64,000 nucleotides of DNA from Axinella damicornis (GCA_963931865.1 OZ007515.1:498501-562500), one strand, 5' to 3'; counted from the first letter of the stretch, positions 17,041 through 30,200 are shown. Translations and numbers: made by a program. Notes: generated by a model from the letters alone, not told the origin.

Positions 17041-18244
17041 TGGAGAGAAGTTATTCAGTGAAGTAACAAAGATATGTTAATTTATTTTTCTGTAACCCGA
17101 TGTACTTCAACGATGTACTTCAACGACTCTTTTGTGAATTTGAGTTTTATGTTGATGAAACACAGTAGGGCAGAGGAGTGGGAGGGGGCAGAGATCAGTA
17201 GTGCAAGGGGATGTTACACAGTAGGGCAGAAGTCAGACAGCATGGACAGTGATGGATGGTGCAGCTCTGCCTGGCAATCTCATCCTGTCGAGCCAAGTAC
17301 ACTGGGGAGGATAGCATCAACTTAACTTGGCAGGAAGAGTGTGGAGGACATGGAGCCTGCCATCACCATCCACAGAATATTGAATGTGACCTTGCTCCAG
17401 TTCACAAATGTGGTTGCAGGCTTCCCCTTGTTGTTCATTTTTTACAGGTCACACACTTTCATGTAAACAAAATAGCCTTCTATAGGAGTCCATAGATCTC
17501 AAAACAGCTTACCTGCGCTAGTCAACTGCCTGGACTTCCCGCTGGACGGCTAAAATAGAGGGCTAGCAGCGCAGCCTAGTCGAGTCTTAGAATTGCAGCG
17601 GATGACGTCATAGAAATCGTAGGAGTGCGTTTTTGGCAAAAATTGTAGCTCCACCGAAAAATCAGGAAGGGGTTATCGGCCTTTCTGGGACTATTTTCTG
17701 CCTTTTTGATGGTTAAAGCCGGTACTGAGACGAACGGACCCTAGCAAAAATACTGAACAGATACCCGCTGGTGCTACCAAAGTTTGTCGGTTTGGGTGCA
17801 AAGGGTAAGTTATGTATTGAACATATAGGAGAAGCTATGGCTTGAAAGCAGCTGCGCATTGTGGCGTCTCGAAAAATCAGATGGAGACTGAGGCGGTTTA
17901 TATCTACGCTCACGGTTTGTGCTGGTACTGAACTTTATATCCAGGGGAACGGAACTTGCCGAGTTTTGATGGTGCGCTAGGTGGAAGACCACAAACGTCG
18001 TTCTCCATTAAGCTCCTATATTGCAGTCCCGGATTAGTATACGGTCAGTACACGGACAAATTGATCTCCGTATCCACGCATTTCTGGTAATGCCTAAGCG
18101 TAAAATGCCGCCTCGCGCTGAGACGACATTTGCAGGTCTCGTTCCCGGACGCTGATCGCAGTACGAACGGGACAGACGTAGTTGCGATCCCATGACCGGT
18201 CGACCATGGCGCGGCAGTACTGAGCCACTCGCAACGACTAATGT

Positions 18245-19092
18245 GTTCGACCGACCTCATACATCACTATAGACCGACCTCATAATATTCCTGACCGACC
18301 TCATAATATTCCTGACCGACCTCATAATATTTCCGACCGACCTCGTAAGATTCCTGACCGACCTCATAGACTATTTCTGACCGACCTCATAACATTTGTG
18401 ACCGGTGTCACAGGAAATTTCGCCGCCAGGAAAAAACGTCGCGGCGACAAAATTTCCTGGGATATACGGTCGCTCTAGTATAACGGAGCGACCGTATTTC
18501 CTAGGAATTATTGTAGCCCTCAGTAAAATTCGTCGCTCAGAGTTATGTGCAAACATAAACCCTTCTGCATCACTGAGATGCACCAAGGGCAATCCGACGT
18601 ACTGCTAAGGTACCTGCATATTACAGAAAGTCTCAAGAAGGATAGAAGGATTATTTTTGAAGGTAAAAGGGTGGACTGATCTAACGTCGAATCGGAAGAA
18701 CAACATCGATCAACGGGTGTGCCGAACAAGTACTTGAACAATAACCAACTATCTTGGCATTGCAGGCAGTACAAACGTTGATGTTTTATCTCTTTATCAC
18801 TGTTCTAAGCGGTTCCTGTATCTCGTCACGATTAGTTTGGGCACACCATTGCGTGCGACCGATTTTCCTGGGGAGCTGCAATAATTTGTAGGAAATACGG
18901 TCGCTCCATTTACCAGAGCGACCGTATATCCTAGGAAATTTCGTCGCCGCGACAATTTTTCCTGGCGGCGAAATTTCCTGTGACACCGGCCTCATAATAT
19001 TTTTGAGCGACCTCATAACGTTCCTGACCGACCTCATCACAATTTGTGTACGGGCGTCCCAATTTTGGCACTAAAAACGCTCCATAGTAGCG
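18245..19092. mobile_element. Composite fold-back element with iteron arrays
   Basis: Layout: an array of about seven 21-bp units (CTGACCGACCTCATAATATT) at 18245-18400; a core with nested hairpins (GGAAATTTCGCCGCCAGG, GTCGCGGCGAC, ATACGGTCGCTC paired with GAGCGACCGTAT) at 18400-18510; a unique centre of about 360 bp; the same core inverted at 18870-18985; then more 21-bp units at 18986-19045. The cores are inverted relative to each other, but the iterons keep one orientation. No coding sequence is recognised. Confidence 0.8.
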
Positions 19093-19697
19093 CGGCCGGC
19101 CGGCCAGACGAAACGTTTCCCGAAGAGGTGGCAACCGGGGGCCCGCGCCCGGGGTAGGACAAGATCACGTGCACTGTCATTTCGTATGACGTAATGCAAA
19201 GTCGTTCTACTGCTTTTCTCCGTGAAAGAAGGCTACATTGCGCTTTCAATGCATCCTGAAGAGTAACCTCCATGCAAAGACTGTGACTGAACTGGGTATA
19301 AGCCACTACACACTACTACGTGCCTGTACTGAGCAGTTATGTAAGTGACCATGCAGACTCACCGAGAATATCAGCGAATGCAGACTTGTCGACCCATATT
19401 TACGCTCTATTATCTATGGTCGACCGCACTCAAGTGTTTAGCATCAGGTAGGAAGTCAATAAAGCGATCGAACCCCATCGAACCCCAGCGATAAGTCAGC
19501 GCTAGAGCTGTTACTAGTCTGCTAGTTCCGCATACTTCTTGTATATTAAGCTTATTGTGCACTATACCTATGGAATGTTAATTGTACCACGTGCGCACGG
19601 ACCTTGTCCCACCCCCCCTGGCCTGGGTGGGTGGCAACAGATAAACAAAGAGCAGTGCATGCAGTGGGCCCCGGTGATTTCATCACGATTTAACAAT

Positions 19698-20373
19698 ATG
19701 GAGACCAATAGAGAAAGGCAATGGTTGGTGCGTGCTTCAAAGGAGTCTCACGATTGTATCAACCCGGTCCGTTCCTGTGAGGAACTGTACTATGCTGATG
19801 TGCTGGAGCTGAGTAAGAAGAATGGCAAGGAGCTCATCAGGCTCTCCATAGGTAAGGGTCCACAGCTGCACGATGAGCAATCAGTGATCGGGGAGCACAC
19901 TTATTGGTATGTATCGACCTCCTGTGTAAGGTAGGGCGGGGTAATTCGGGCCACTTCAACTTCAGGTCAACGATAACTAAAAACGGACAGACTTTAGGCA
20001 AACTTCTGGCCATGTATATCCAGGGACTCAACCTGCCTACAACTCACTAGAAGCAAGAATCCAAGGGATGCTTCTTTCCTGTTGCAACGTTGAAGTGGCC
20101 CGAATTACCCCGTGGCCCGAATTACCCCGCCCTACCTTACCCATCCTCATTGGAGAAATCAATCATCCACATCTCCCTGGGTCAAGAGCCCATCTAGATA
20201 GCCTGGCTCTCAAGCCTGGAACCCAGGCTTAATGGACGGATGGACAGGATAGGCAGATCAATAATATTGCCATGGTGGCAGTGGGACAGAGGTCCCTGTG
20301 CCTCTGTCACCCAACTAGCTATTGTGTATATACTACAAAAGTAATCCAGGGTTTATTTCAGAAAGTGTCACAA

Positions 20374-20408
<35 letters not shown>

Positions 20409-23400
20409 TACCCCCGCCTCCCCCCTAAAAGAAAACCTGGTCATCCCCACCATCTAGATCCGCTTGGTTGATGGTGCTGTAGTCAGAGAGAGCCTGTGAA
20501 CGAGGCTATGTTTAGCCAAGGTCACGGTGCAAGCAATGGCCTATAGCTACATGTATAGACTATGTATTGCATCATACCTATACATCAGCACTATAGAGTA
20601 CTGTCATTGTCCCTCCCCCATGCACTGATGGTGGTGGTGAGTGAGGTTTTCCACTAATTGAATTATTCAGTGTTGTCCCAGAAAGCAACATGTTGGCATG
20701 TGCTTGTGGAAATGTCAAACATATTCATTCTGATTCATGGTTGCAACTGATGTATCCCAGTTTAGTTAAACAACCATGAATTTATTTTATGATCCCATGA
20801 CCAGCAGGTCTTCCACCCCCTAACTTTGCAAAAAGAAAACCCTGTGATTGACATCTAGGCAGTGGGTAGCCTCGTACCCTGGGTACGAGGCTAGGCAGTG
20901 GGATATCTTGGGCAAAGTTTTGAGTGCCTCCTTACAATTAGATGGCGACCAGCACTGCTGGTCTACTAGTCAAGGCAAGATATTGAAAGCAAACCTCGTT
21001 TCTCGTCTGTCCAGGCCCAGGCCATGCCCTTGTAGGCATGCCTGGCTATGTCACTGTGCCAAGGGTGCAGGTATTTAATTGAATGTGGTAGACCACAGCC
21101 ACTGGCATACCAGGATGAGTTGAACCATCCAGTTCTCGACCATCAGCAGGAGAGAAATTAGTTGCTCAGACTCTGAGGGTGTTTGTGTATTATGAGGTCT
21201 CCTCAGGCATCTTTCCGGTGCATACAGTGTAGATAACAAATTGACATGGTGGGTCACGACTTTCTTAGTGGTAGTTTCACGTTCAAGTTCTTGCTGTTAA
21301 CCTTTCTGGACCCTGGGCCTCCTGTACGGCCAGTTTACACGTTACAAATGGTGATATCTGTATCATGTACCCAGGTGACCCCACGCGCTTTGGCACGCTG
21401 CCTCCACACCCCATTGTGAGGGAGTCGGTGAGGAGGGCTCTGGACAGTGGGAAGTATGAGGGGTACGGTAACTCTGCTGGACTGCTGGAGGCAAGGGCAG
21501 CTGTTGCAGAGGCCTTCACATGCCAGGAGGCACCCCTCACAGCTGATGTTAGTGTGATCACACTGTGTGTCCTAGTGACTTCAGGACGGGTTTGCTCCAT
21601 GTGTTAGTGTGATCACACTGGATGGGTTTGTTCCATGGTGGAAGGAACCCCTCCGTTTCCCCGAGCTGTGGCTGATTGAGCCTGCCCTTGATCTGTCCCG
21701 CCTCCTAGGACGTTATCCTGGCGTCAGCATGCTCTGGTGCTCTGGAGATGTCCCTTGCGGTGCTGGCCAACCCGGGACAGAACGTCATCATGCCTTCCCC
21801 GGGGTTTGGGGTGTACCAGTGCCTCGCGGAGGCCAGGGGCGTGGAAATGAGGTTCTACAAACTAGTGGTGAGTACGGTCACTGGTGTGTACTGTGGATGT
21901 CATTAGGGTGGGAATGGATACTACAGATTATTTTATCACTATACTAAGAGTTAAGGATGTCAAAAGGAGAGTGTTCACTGCATACGTATGTCAGTACTTG
22001 CCGTAATACGCTGGCAAACTTGGACATGGCTGAACTAATTCCCCCCTCCCCCTCCCCACACACACACACACACACACTCTTCTCCCCTGACCCCCATCAG
22101 CCAGAGCGGGGCTGGGAGATAGATCTGGTTGACCTAGAGAGGCAGATTGACGACAAGACGGCCACCTTCATCGTCAACAACCCCAGTAACCCTTGTGGCT
22201 CTGTGTTCTCACGGCAACACCTGCAGGATATTGTAGCCCTGGCCGAGCGGCGCCAGCTCCCCATCGTAGCGGATGAGATCTACTCGGGAATGGTGAGCCC
22301 CAGCTGCAGCCTGTATGGAGTCGCCTAGTTGTGTAACTACTAGAGTAGTTACTCGGCTCATGCCATATAAACATAGCCAATACCACTCTAGCCGGTATCC
22401 CGTCTCTGCTTGGCGGCCATGTGCACGTGGAAGGCCGTGTGTGGCTTTGCCACATGCATGCGGCTGGGCAGAGAGGGGCTAGTGGTTAGCACCTTGAGCC
22501 ACTTGGTTCCACCCACACACAGGTATTCCAAGGTCATGAGTTCCACTCGGTTGCCTCGTTATCCAGGAACGTCCCCATCCTTTCATGTGGCGGGCCTGGC
22601 AAGAAGCTGATGATCCCCGGGTGGAGGCAGGGCTGGATCCTCATCCACGACCGTAATGATGCCTTCAAACAAGAGGTAAGCCGGTTGCAGTGAAGTGTTT
22701 TTGGCAGCTGTTAGTTGATGCGTCTCTACCTTTCCCAGGTGATCCCGGGACTCTATCGTCTGGCCATGAAGCTCCTGGGTCCGTGCACACTGATCCAGGC
22801 AGCCATCCCTGACATGCTGACGATCCCCGCCTCCTACCACGAGGCGAATCTTGCCAAGTTTGAAGAGAATGCCAAACTCTGCTTCAAGGGACTAGAAAAT
22901 GCACCTGGACTCAGACCCATCATGCCAGCCGGAGCCATGTACATGATGGTAAGACCCACCATGACCTCGTTCCCAGGCCCCTCGGAACGAGGCTAGGCCC
23001 ACCTATCATGTTCTATGGTGTGCAGTGGTATGCAGAGTGTGTACCGGCTATGAGTGGGGGGAGGGGCACTGAGTACTAAATGGCTAATCTTCGTTAGACT
23101 TGTGTCCATTGATGCATCAGGGATAACTATGATGTCGTCATATTTAGGCTGACAAAGGGTTGTGACCATCACTGCTGGGTTACCACTAGTCTCGGTCCCA
23201 GACCCAAACCACCCCAGCACGGATCGCATCTGGGGCCGAGACTAGGTTACCACCAGCCCGCCACATTGGCAAATTGGGTTTACACATTGTACCACATTCC
23301 CAGGTTCTCCACTGCCTCGGTATGGTGGATGGGGGGGGGGGGGGACAGGGAGCTATAGAGTCCTCTTGCAGCATTAGTGGCTAAGGATGTAGCCATACAG

Positions 23401-26400
23401 TACATGTTAGTTGTGTTTGTTGCTGTGTTTAGGTGTTGATCGAGCTGGAGCACTTCCCTGGGTTTGAGACAGACGTGGAATTCACCAGGCAGCTGGTGGC
23501 AGAGCAGAGCGTCTTCTGCCTCCCGGGGAAGGTGGGTGTGTAGCTTGTACTCTGGGTGGGTGTGTGTGTGTAGCCCGTACTCCGGGTGGGTGTGTGTGTG
23601 TAGCCCGTACTCCGGGTGGGTGTGTGTGTGTAGCCCGTACTCCGGGTGGGTGTGTGTGTGTGTAGCCCGTACTCCGGGTAGGTGTGTGTGTGTGTAGCCC
23701 GTACTCCGGGTGTGTGTGTGTGTAGCCCGTACTCCGGGTGTGTGTGTGTGTGTAGCCCGTACTCCGGGTGGGTGTGTGTGTGTGTAGCCCGTACTCCGGG
23801 TGGGTGTGTGTGTGTGTAGCCCGTACTCCGGGTGGGTGTGTGTGTGTGTAGCCCGTACTCCGGGTGGGTGTGTGTGTGTGTAGCCCGTACTCCGGGTGGG
23901 TGTGTGTGTAGCCCGTACTCCGGGTGGGTGTGTGTGTGTGTAGCCCGTACTCCGGGTGGGTGTGTGTAGCCCATACTCCGGGTGGGTGTGTGTGTGTGTA
24001 GCCCGTACTCCGGGTGGGTGTGTGGGTGTGTAGCCCGTACTCCGGGTGGGTGTGTGTGTGTGTAGCCCGTACTCCGGGTGGGTGTGTGTGTGTGTAGCCC
24101 GTACTCCGGGTGTGTGTGTGTGTAGCCCGTACTCCGGGTGGGTGTGTGTGTGTGTAGCCCGTACTCCGGGTGGGTGTGTGTAGCCCATACTCCGGGTGGG
24201 TGTGTGTGTGTGTAGCCCGTACTCCGGGTGGGTGTGTGGGTGTGTAGCCCGTACTCCGGGTGGGTGTGTGTGTGTGTAGCCCGTACTCCGGGTGGGTGTG
24301 TGTGTGTAGCCCGTACTCCGGGTGGGTGTGTGTGTGTAGCCCGTACTCCGGGTGGGTGTGTGTGTGTAGCCCGTACTCCGGGTGGGTGTGTGTGTGTGTA
24401 GCCCGTACTCCGGGTGGGTGTGTGTGTGTGTAGCCCGTACTCCGGGTGTGTGTGTGTGTAGCCCGTACTCCGGGTGGGTGTGTGTGTGTAGCCCGTACTC
24501 CGGGTGGGTGTGTGTGTGTGTAGCCCGTACTCCGGGTGGGTGTGTGTGTGTGTAGCCCGTACTCCGGGTGGGTGTGTGTGTGTGTAGCCCGTACTCCGGG
24601 TGTGTGTGTGTGTAGCCCGTACTCCGGGTGGGTGTGTGTGTGTGTAGCCCGTACTCCGGGTGGGTGTGTGTAGCCCATACTCCGGGTGGGTGTGTGTGTG
24701 TGTAGCCCGTACTCCGGGTGGGTGTGTGGGTGTGTAGCCCGTACTCCGGGTGGGTGTGTGTGTGTGTAGCCCGTACTCCGGGTGGGTGTGTGTGTGTAGC
24801 CCGTACTCCGGGTGTGTGTGTGGGTGTGTAGCCCGTACTCCGGGTGGGTGTGTGTGTGTGTAGCCCGTACTCCGGGTGTGTGTGTGGGTGTGTAGCCCGT
24901 ACTCCGGGTGGGTGTGTGGGTGTGTAGCCCGTACTCCGGGTGTGTGTGTGTGTGTGTGTAGCCCGTACTCCGGGTGGGTGTGTGGGTGTGTAGCCCGTAC
25001 TCCGGGTGTGTGTGTGGGTGTGTAGCCCGTACTCCGGGTGGGTGTGTGTGTGTGTAGCCCGTACTCCGGGTGTGTGTGTGGGTGTGTAGCCCATACTCCG
25101 GGTGTGTGTGTGGGTGTGTAGCCCGTACTCCGGGTGGGTGTGTGGGTGTGTAGCCCGTACTCCGGGTGTGTGTGTGGGTGTGTAGCCCGTACTCCGGGTG
25201 GGTGTGTGTGTGTGTAGCCCGTACTCCGGGTGTGTGTGTGGGTGTGTAGCCCGTACTCCGGGTGGGTGTGTGGGTGTGTAGCCCGTACTCCGGGTGGGTG
25301 TGTGTGTGTGCAGCCCGTACTCCGGGTGGGTGTGTGTGTGTGTAGCCCGTACTCCAGGTGGGTGTGTGGGTGTGTAGCCCGTACTCCGGGTGGGTGTGTG
25401 TGTGTAGCCCATACTCCGGGTGTGTGTGTGTGTGTGTAGCCCGTACTCCGGGTGGGTGTGTGTGTGTGTAGCCCGTACTCCGGGTGTGTGTGTGTGTGTG
25501 TAGCCCGTACTCCGGGTGTGTGTGTGTGTGTAGCCCGTACTCCGGGTGGGTGTGTGGGTGTGTAGCCCGTACTCCGGGTGGGTGTGTGGGTGTGTAGCCC
25601 GTACTCCGGGTGGGTGTGTGGGTGTGTAGCCCGTACTCCGGGTGGGTGTGTGTGTGTGTAGCCCGTACTCCGGGTGGGTGTGGGTGTAGCCCGTACTCCG
25701 GGTGTGTGTGTGGGTGTGTAGCCCGTACTCCAGGTGGGTGTGTGTGTGTAGCCCGTACTCCGGGTGGGTGTGTGTGTGTAGCCCATACTCCGGGTGGGTG
25801 TGTGAGTGTGTAGCCCGTACTCCGGGTGGGTGTGTGTGTGTAGCCCGTACTCCGGGTGGGTGTGTGTGTGTAGCCCGTACTCCGGGTGGGTGTGTGTGTG
25901 TAGCCCGTACTCCGGGTGGGTGTGTGTGTGTAGCCCATACTCCGGGTGTGTGTGTGTGTGTGTAGCCCGTACTCCGGGTGGGTGTGTGTGTGTGTAGCCC
26001 GTACTCCGGGTGGGTGTGTGTGTGTAGCCCGTACTCCGGGTGGGTGTGTGTGTGTAGCCCGTACTCCGGGTGGGTGTGTGTGTGTAGCCCGTACTCCGGG
26101 TGGGTGTGTGTGTGTAGCCCATACTCCGGGTGTGTGTGTGTGTGTGTAGCCCATACTCCGGGTGTGTGTGTGTGTGTGTAGCCCGTACTCCGGGTGGGTG
26201 TGTGTGTGTGTAGCCCGTACTCCGGGTGGGTGTGTGTGTGTGTAGCCCGTACTCCGGGTGGGTGTGTGTGTGTGTAGCCCGTACTCCGGGTGTGTGTGTG
26301 TGTGTGTAGCCCGTACTCCGGGTGGGTGTGTGTGTGTGTGTGTGTAGCCCGTACTCCGGGTGGGTGTGTGTGTGTGTAGCCCGTACTCCGGGTGGGTGTG

Positions 26401-26691
26401 TGTGTGTGTAGCCCGTACTCCGGGTGGGTGTGTGTGTGTAGCCCGTACTCCGGGTGGGTGTGTGGGTGTGTAGCCCGTACTCCGGGTGGGTGTGTGTGTG
26501 TAGCCCGTACTCCGGGTGGGTACTCTGCCATCACCTTCAGGAAGAACTGGATTTGTGAGACCCAGACCCTCCAGGGTGATCTCCCCTCCTTATAGCTCTT
26601 ATCTCTCCAATACAATTGTATGCATGCACCACACACACACACACACACACACAACACAACACAACACACAACCTCATATGCACACACACAT

Positions 26692-26727
<36 letters not shown>

Positions 26728-26897
26728 CCTCATATGCACACACACACATGCACATACACACACAGGCATTCTGTGCAGCAGGCTGCATGAGAATTGTGCT
26801 TATAATGCCAAACGAAAAGATCTCTGATGCTTGTGGGAGAATCACCGAGTTCTGCAACCAGCACTATAGCTCTCAGAAGTGTACACGTAACCTTTAG
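19698..26897 (+). CDS. TAT: Tyrosine aminotransferase
   Basis: PLP-dependent class I aminotransferase that converts tyrosine and 2-oxoglutarate to 4-hydroxyphenylpyruvate and glutamate, the first step of tyrosine breakdown in the cytosol. Eight exons: 19698-19851, 21375-21547, 21709-21867, 22101-22292, 22523-22675, 22739-22948, 23433-23531 and 26766-26897, giving 423 residues (human TAT has 454; the N-terminus here is shorter). Motifs in order: [23 protein letters not shown], the cofactor-loop region [36 protein letters not shown], the Schiff-base lysine in [17 protein letters not shown], and the C-terminal [12 protein letters not shown]. All key residues appear present. Intron 7 is 3.2 kb and almost entirely minisatellite; intron 1 carries a G run of about 37 bases and an inverted-repeat element. 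Confidence 0.93.
19927..20140. mobile_element. 214-bp inverted-repeat element in TAT intron 1
   Basis: Ends GTAAGGTAGGGCGGGGTAAT and the inverse CCCCGCCCTACCTTAC. The inner arms contain TTCGGGCCACTTCAAC and GTTGAAGTGGCCCGAA. The right arm carries an extra tandem GGCCCGAATTACCCC. No target duplication is evident. Confidence 0.82.
20370..20407. repeat. Homopolymer run of about 37 Gs
   Basis: An uninterrupted G tract in TAT intron 1, followed by CCCCCGCCTCCCCC. Similar G runs occur near 4200, 15240, 23330, 46180 and 59650. Confidence 0.95.
20867..20893. mobile_element. 27-bp minimal palindromic element with perfect 9-bp TSD
   Basis: The whole insert is TAGCCTCGTACCC, a central T, then GGGTACGAGGCTA: a perfect inverted repeat with one central base. 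GGCAGTGGG is duplicated on both sides (20858-20866 and 20894-20902). It is the smallest member of the TAGCCTCG family here. Confidence 0.88.
23187..23244. mobile_element. 58-bp hairpin element with perfect 9-bp TSD
   Basis: Ends TAGTCTCGGTCCCAGA and TCTGGGGCCGAGACTA. GGTTACCAC is duplicated on both sides (23178-23186 and 23245-23253). It lies in TAT intron 6. The neighbouring hairpin at about 22963-22996 (CCTCGTTCCCAGG) is a further relative. Confidence 0.88.
23532..26520. repeat. 3-kb minisatellite (TAGCCCGTACTCCGGGTG + GT tract), about 90 copies
   Basis: Units of roughly 28-38 bp: a constant core TAGCCCGTACTCCGGGTG followed by a G/GT tract of variable length. Rare variants have CCCATACTCC or CTCCAGG. 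It occupies nearly all of TAT intron 7. The complement lacks stop codons in any frame, which produces very long minus-strand open frames (over 1,000 codons of His/Thr/Pro-rich repeats) that I treat as non-coding. Confidence 0.98.
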
Positions 26898-27252
26898 TTA
26901 CATGTATAGGCAGTCAAAGATAGCACCAAATAAGGCAATATTTACATTCCTGACATATTCTGTGCACGTTTGGGTTATATCATGTGGCAGCCACAGGTAT
27001 TGTACTTATGTAGGCATATCATGTGACTATGTCTGTACAGTGGTGTTGGTGTTTCTATATTATACTAGTCTCGTTCCCAGACCCTCAATACATGTGCAGT
27101 GATGTTGTGTTCTATGGTAGCAGGTGATCGACTGAGTTGTACGTGTTCTGTAGTTGCATGCAACTGACATGTGACTGTCTGTATAGTTCTATAGTAGAAC
27201 TGTTCCAAAACGAACACCTGTGAATAGCACCTACACCTACAATTAGTGTCAT

Positions 27253-30200
27253 TCAATCCTGATGGTCCTTTCTAAGTTCCTCAAATGACTCTCCGAATTC
27301 ATTGACCCGAGACTTGTCAACCGGGTACAACCTGCATGAAATGAGGGCATAAAGTCATTACATCATCTCGGTCACATGACATGATTCTGGTTCCACATAT
27401 ATATGCATGCAAGCCTCAATTGCATTCACGATCGATGAAGGGACCTTCCATATGCACATTATGTGGATGCCGGACTCACCATCTCTGATAGAGGTAGACC
27501 AGGAACACAAGGTCATCTCGAAACACAGCAATGCGGTGGGAGGTTGGCATGACAATGATGAAGGCAAAGACATCATCAATGAATGTGTTGAAGGCCTGGA
27601 AAAAAATATATTCAGCACTTCTATATGCAGGCTTTGAATCTCATTAATACTTGTAGGGTATTAATAATATTATTATTGTAGAATCACGCGAGCTTCACTT
27701 CCTGTTATTAGCAAGGTGCAAGCCACACATGCAGCTAGTCAAGATGAAGATGGTGAGTTGTTCTGAACGTTTATTGGTGTAGCTCTACCTGAGCCTGGCA
27801 CTCCCTTCCATTCCTCTACAGTTGTGAACCTACTGCAGCTGCGGCAACCATGATACAAGAGCCTGGGAAGACATTCCACTTCAAGAAAGTTGAGCTTCTC
27901 AAATCTGAAACACTAGGTGTTGGATCCTATGGTGTGGTCTGCAAGGCCAGGTGTGACGAACTCCCCTGTGCAGCTAAGGTACTGCACCTGGTATTCTTCC
28001 AGTTCAAAGATCCTGGCATGAGTGATTCGATGAAAAGGTTTTTGCAAGAGTGTCACTTCATGAGCCAGATTAAACACCCTCACATAGTCCAGTATCTGGG
28101 AGCAAGTCAAGATCCAGAGTCTGGGCTGCCAGTGCTCCTCATGGAACTCATGGATGAAAGTCTGACCCGATTCCTAGAGCAATCCGAAGACGTACTCCCG
28201 TACCACATTGAAGTGAATCTCTGCCACGATGTTGCCCTTGCCCTTGCGTACCTCCACACAAATGGCATCATACATCGTGATCTCTCCAGTAACAATGTCC
28301 TCCTGATTGCAGGCAGCAGGGCTAAAGTGGCCGATTTTGGAATGTCAAAGCTCTCAAATGTAGGCGGTACTCACATGACAACATGTCCAGGCACACTGGC
28401 ATACATGCCTCCAGAAGCACTGGAGGAACCGCCCACCTACACAGACAAACTAGACTCCTTCTCACTTGGAGTTCTGGCCATTCAGATCATGACCAGAGAG
28501 TTTCCATGCCCAGGGGCAAAGATGAAAGCTGTTCAAGACCGCAGATCACCCGTGGGAAAAATTCAGATTCCTGTACTTGAAACGGAACGCCGGAGGTCAC
28601 ACATTGAGTTGATCGAGCCTATACACCCACTTCTAACTCCAGCTATCAATTGCCTGAAATACGTTGCAGACGAAAGGCCCTCGGCTCAGGAGCTCTGCCA
28701 ACAACTGGCAACACTGAAAGCAGCTCCTCGATATGCTGAAAGTGGGCAGAGAGCAAAGGGCGCGACTGATAAACTAAGAGAGTTGCAACGTCGGCATGAG
28801 AGAGAGATTGACAACCTTCATCATCAACTGCAGATCCGAGACCAACAGCTTGCAGACAAGAACGAGCAAATACAAAAGAAAGACAAACAACTGGCCGTGA
28901 AACAGGAGCAGATCAGCCGACTCAGCAAACAGGAGCAGATCGGCCAACTCAGCAAACAGGAGCAAGAGGTGGAGCAGAAGAGTAGAGGAGAAGCTAGTGG
29001 CAGTGGGCTGAGTTGGCGGGTATGTACAAATGCTCCTTCAAAGATGCACCTCGGCTCCACTGCTGTTGACGGTGCTGTCGCATACTTCAGGCCAGGATTG
29101 ATGAGAAGGGTGTATGCTTACGACTCGGAGGCGGAGAAGTGGTCCTCGCTCCCAGTGTGCCCGAGCGGTCACTCCTCTCTGGCTGTCGTCAACGGTCTCC
29201 TGACGGCTGTGGGTGGAGAGTATGAAGATGAGCCCACTAACACTCTCTTCAGCCTCGATGAATCAGTGGATGGTGGAAGCAGAACGTGGGTGAAGCGTTT
29301 CCCACCCATGCCAACCAAACGCACATTTGCTGCCGTGCTGTGCAATGAAACAGCTCTAATTGTGGCAGGTGGGAAAGCTGGCATTTACTCTCATGTGGCC
29401 ACCATTGAAGTGATGGACACAGAGAGTCTGCAGTGGTCAACAGTCAACAGCCTTCCAATTCCTCTCTACCAAGTGTCAATAGCAATTTGTGGTGACGATC
29501 TTTATTTCGCTGGGGGGATCACTGAAGCTGAAAAGGGGTCCAACTCTGTTTTCACATGCTCCTTGAGTGCTCTACTCAAGCCGAAGCAACAATCCCAGTC
29601 ACTCGGAGCATGGGTGAGGAGACTATTTGTATCACCGAGTGAGGACACAGAGTGGCGCAGTGCTGCCGACCTCCCTGTTTACTGGGCAACTTGTACGACA
29701 TTCGGTGGGCAGCTAGTAGCAGTCGGTGGGAGGGGTGATGGAAACAAATACCGTTCTACTGTTTATGCCTATGACCAGAGTGTTAACGAATGGGAGATCA
29801 TGGGGCATATGCCTACCGCACGATCGGAATGCCTAGCGACCGCTCTCCCTCATAACAAACTGATGGTGGTGGGTGGGTTCGAAGACAAGGGAGAAACCCC
29901 AGCTGTTGAAATCGCCATGCTGAATTAACTTGACTTCGAAGCTACCAAATTTTTGTTAACCACCAAATTTTGTAAACCACACGTTGTTATATAAGCTCTT
30001 ATGACTACATGCACCTTTAAGATAAACCTCATGTTATTTCTCTCCAACTATTAACTGTGTTGTGATTCTCAACCACACAAATGTTATTTCTCTTTGACTA
30101 CAATGTCGTTCTGATGACTTGTTCTCTCTAACTACTTTTTACACAAAAGAAAAACAAACAGTTGGTGATGGTCTGTTACGTATACTTCACCTCTTGAAAA

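Larger units (their letters stand above)
14492..19697. other. Gene-poor block of element remnants upstream of TAT
   Basis: About 5 kb without a recognised gene. At 14760-15130 there are open stretches with plausible splice donors (GGGTAAGT near 14948, GTAAGT near 15128) that could be untranslated or unknown exons. The tract 17520-18010 contains long A/T-poor single-copy sequence I cannot assign. Elements inside the block are listed separately. The block could hold the TAT promoter or 5' UTR exons. Confidence 0.5.

Noticed and set aside
23280..26723. Very long minus-strand open frames (about 890-1,147 codons) of His/Thr/Pro/Gly repeats
   Set aside because: They are made wholly of the TAT intron 7 minisatellite, which lacks stops in all three antisense frames. 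The TAT exons on both sides join in frame across it.
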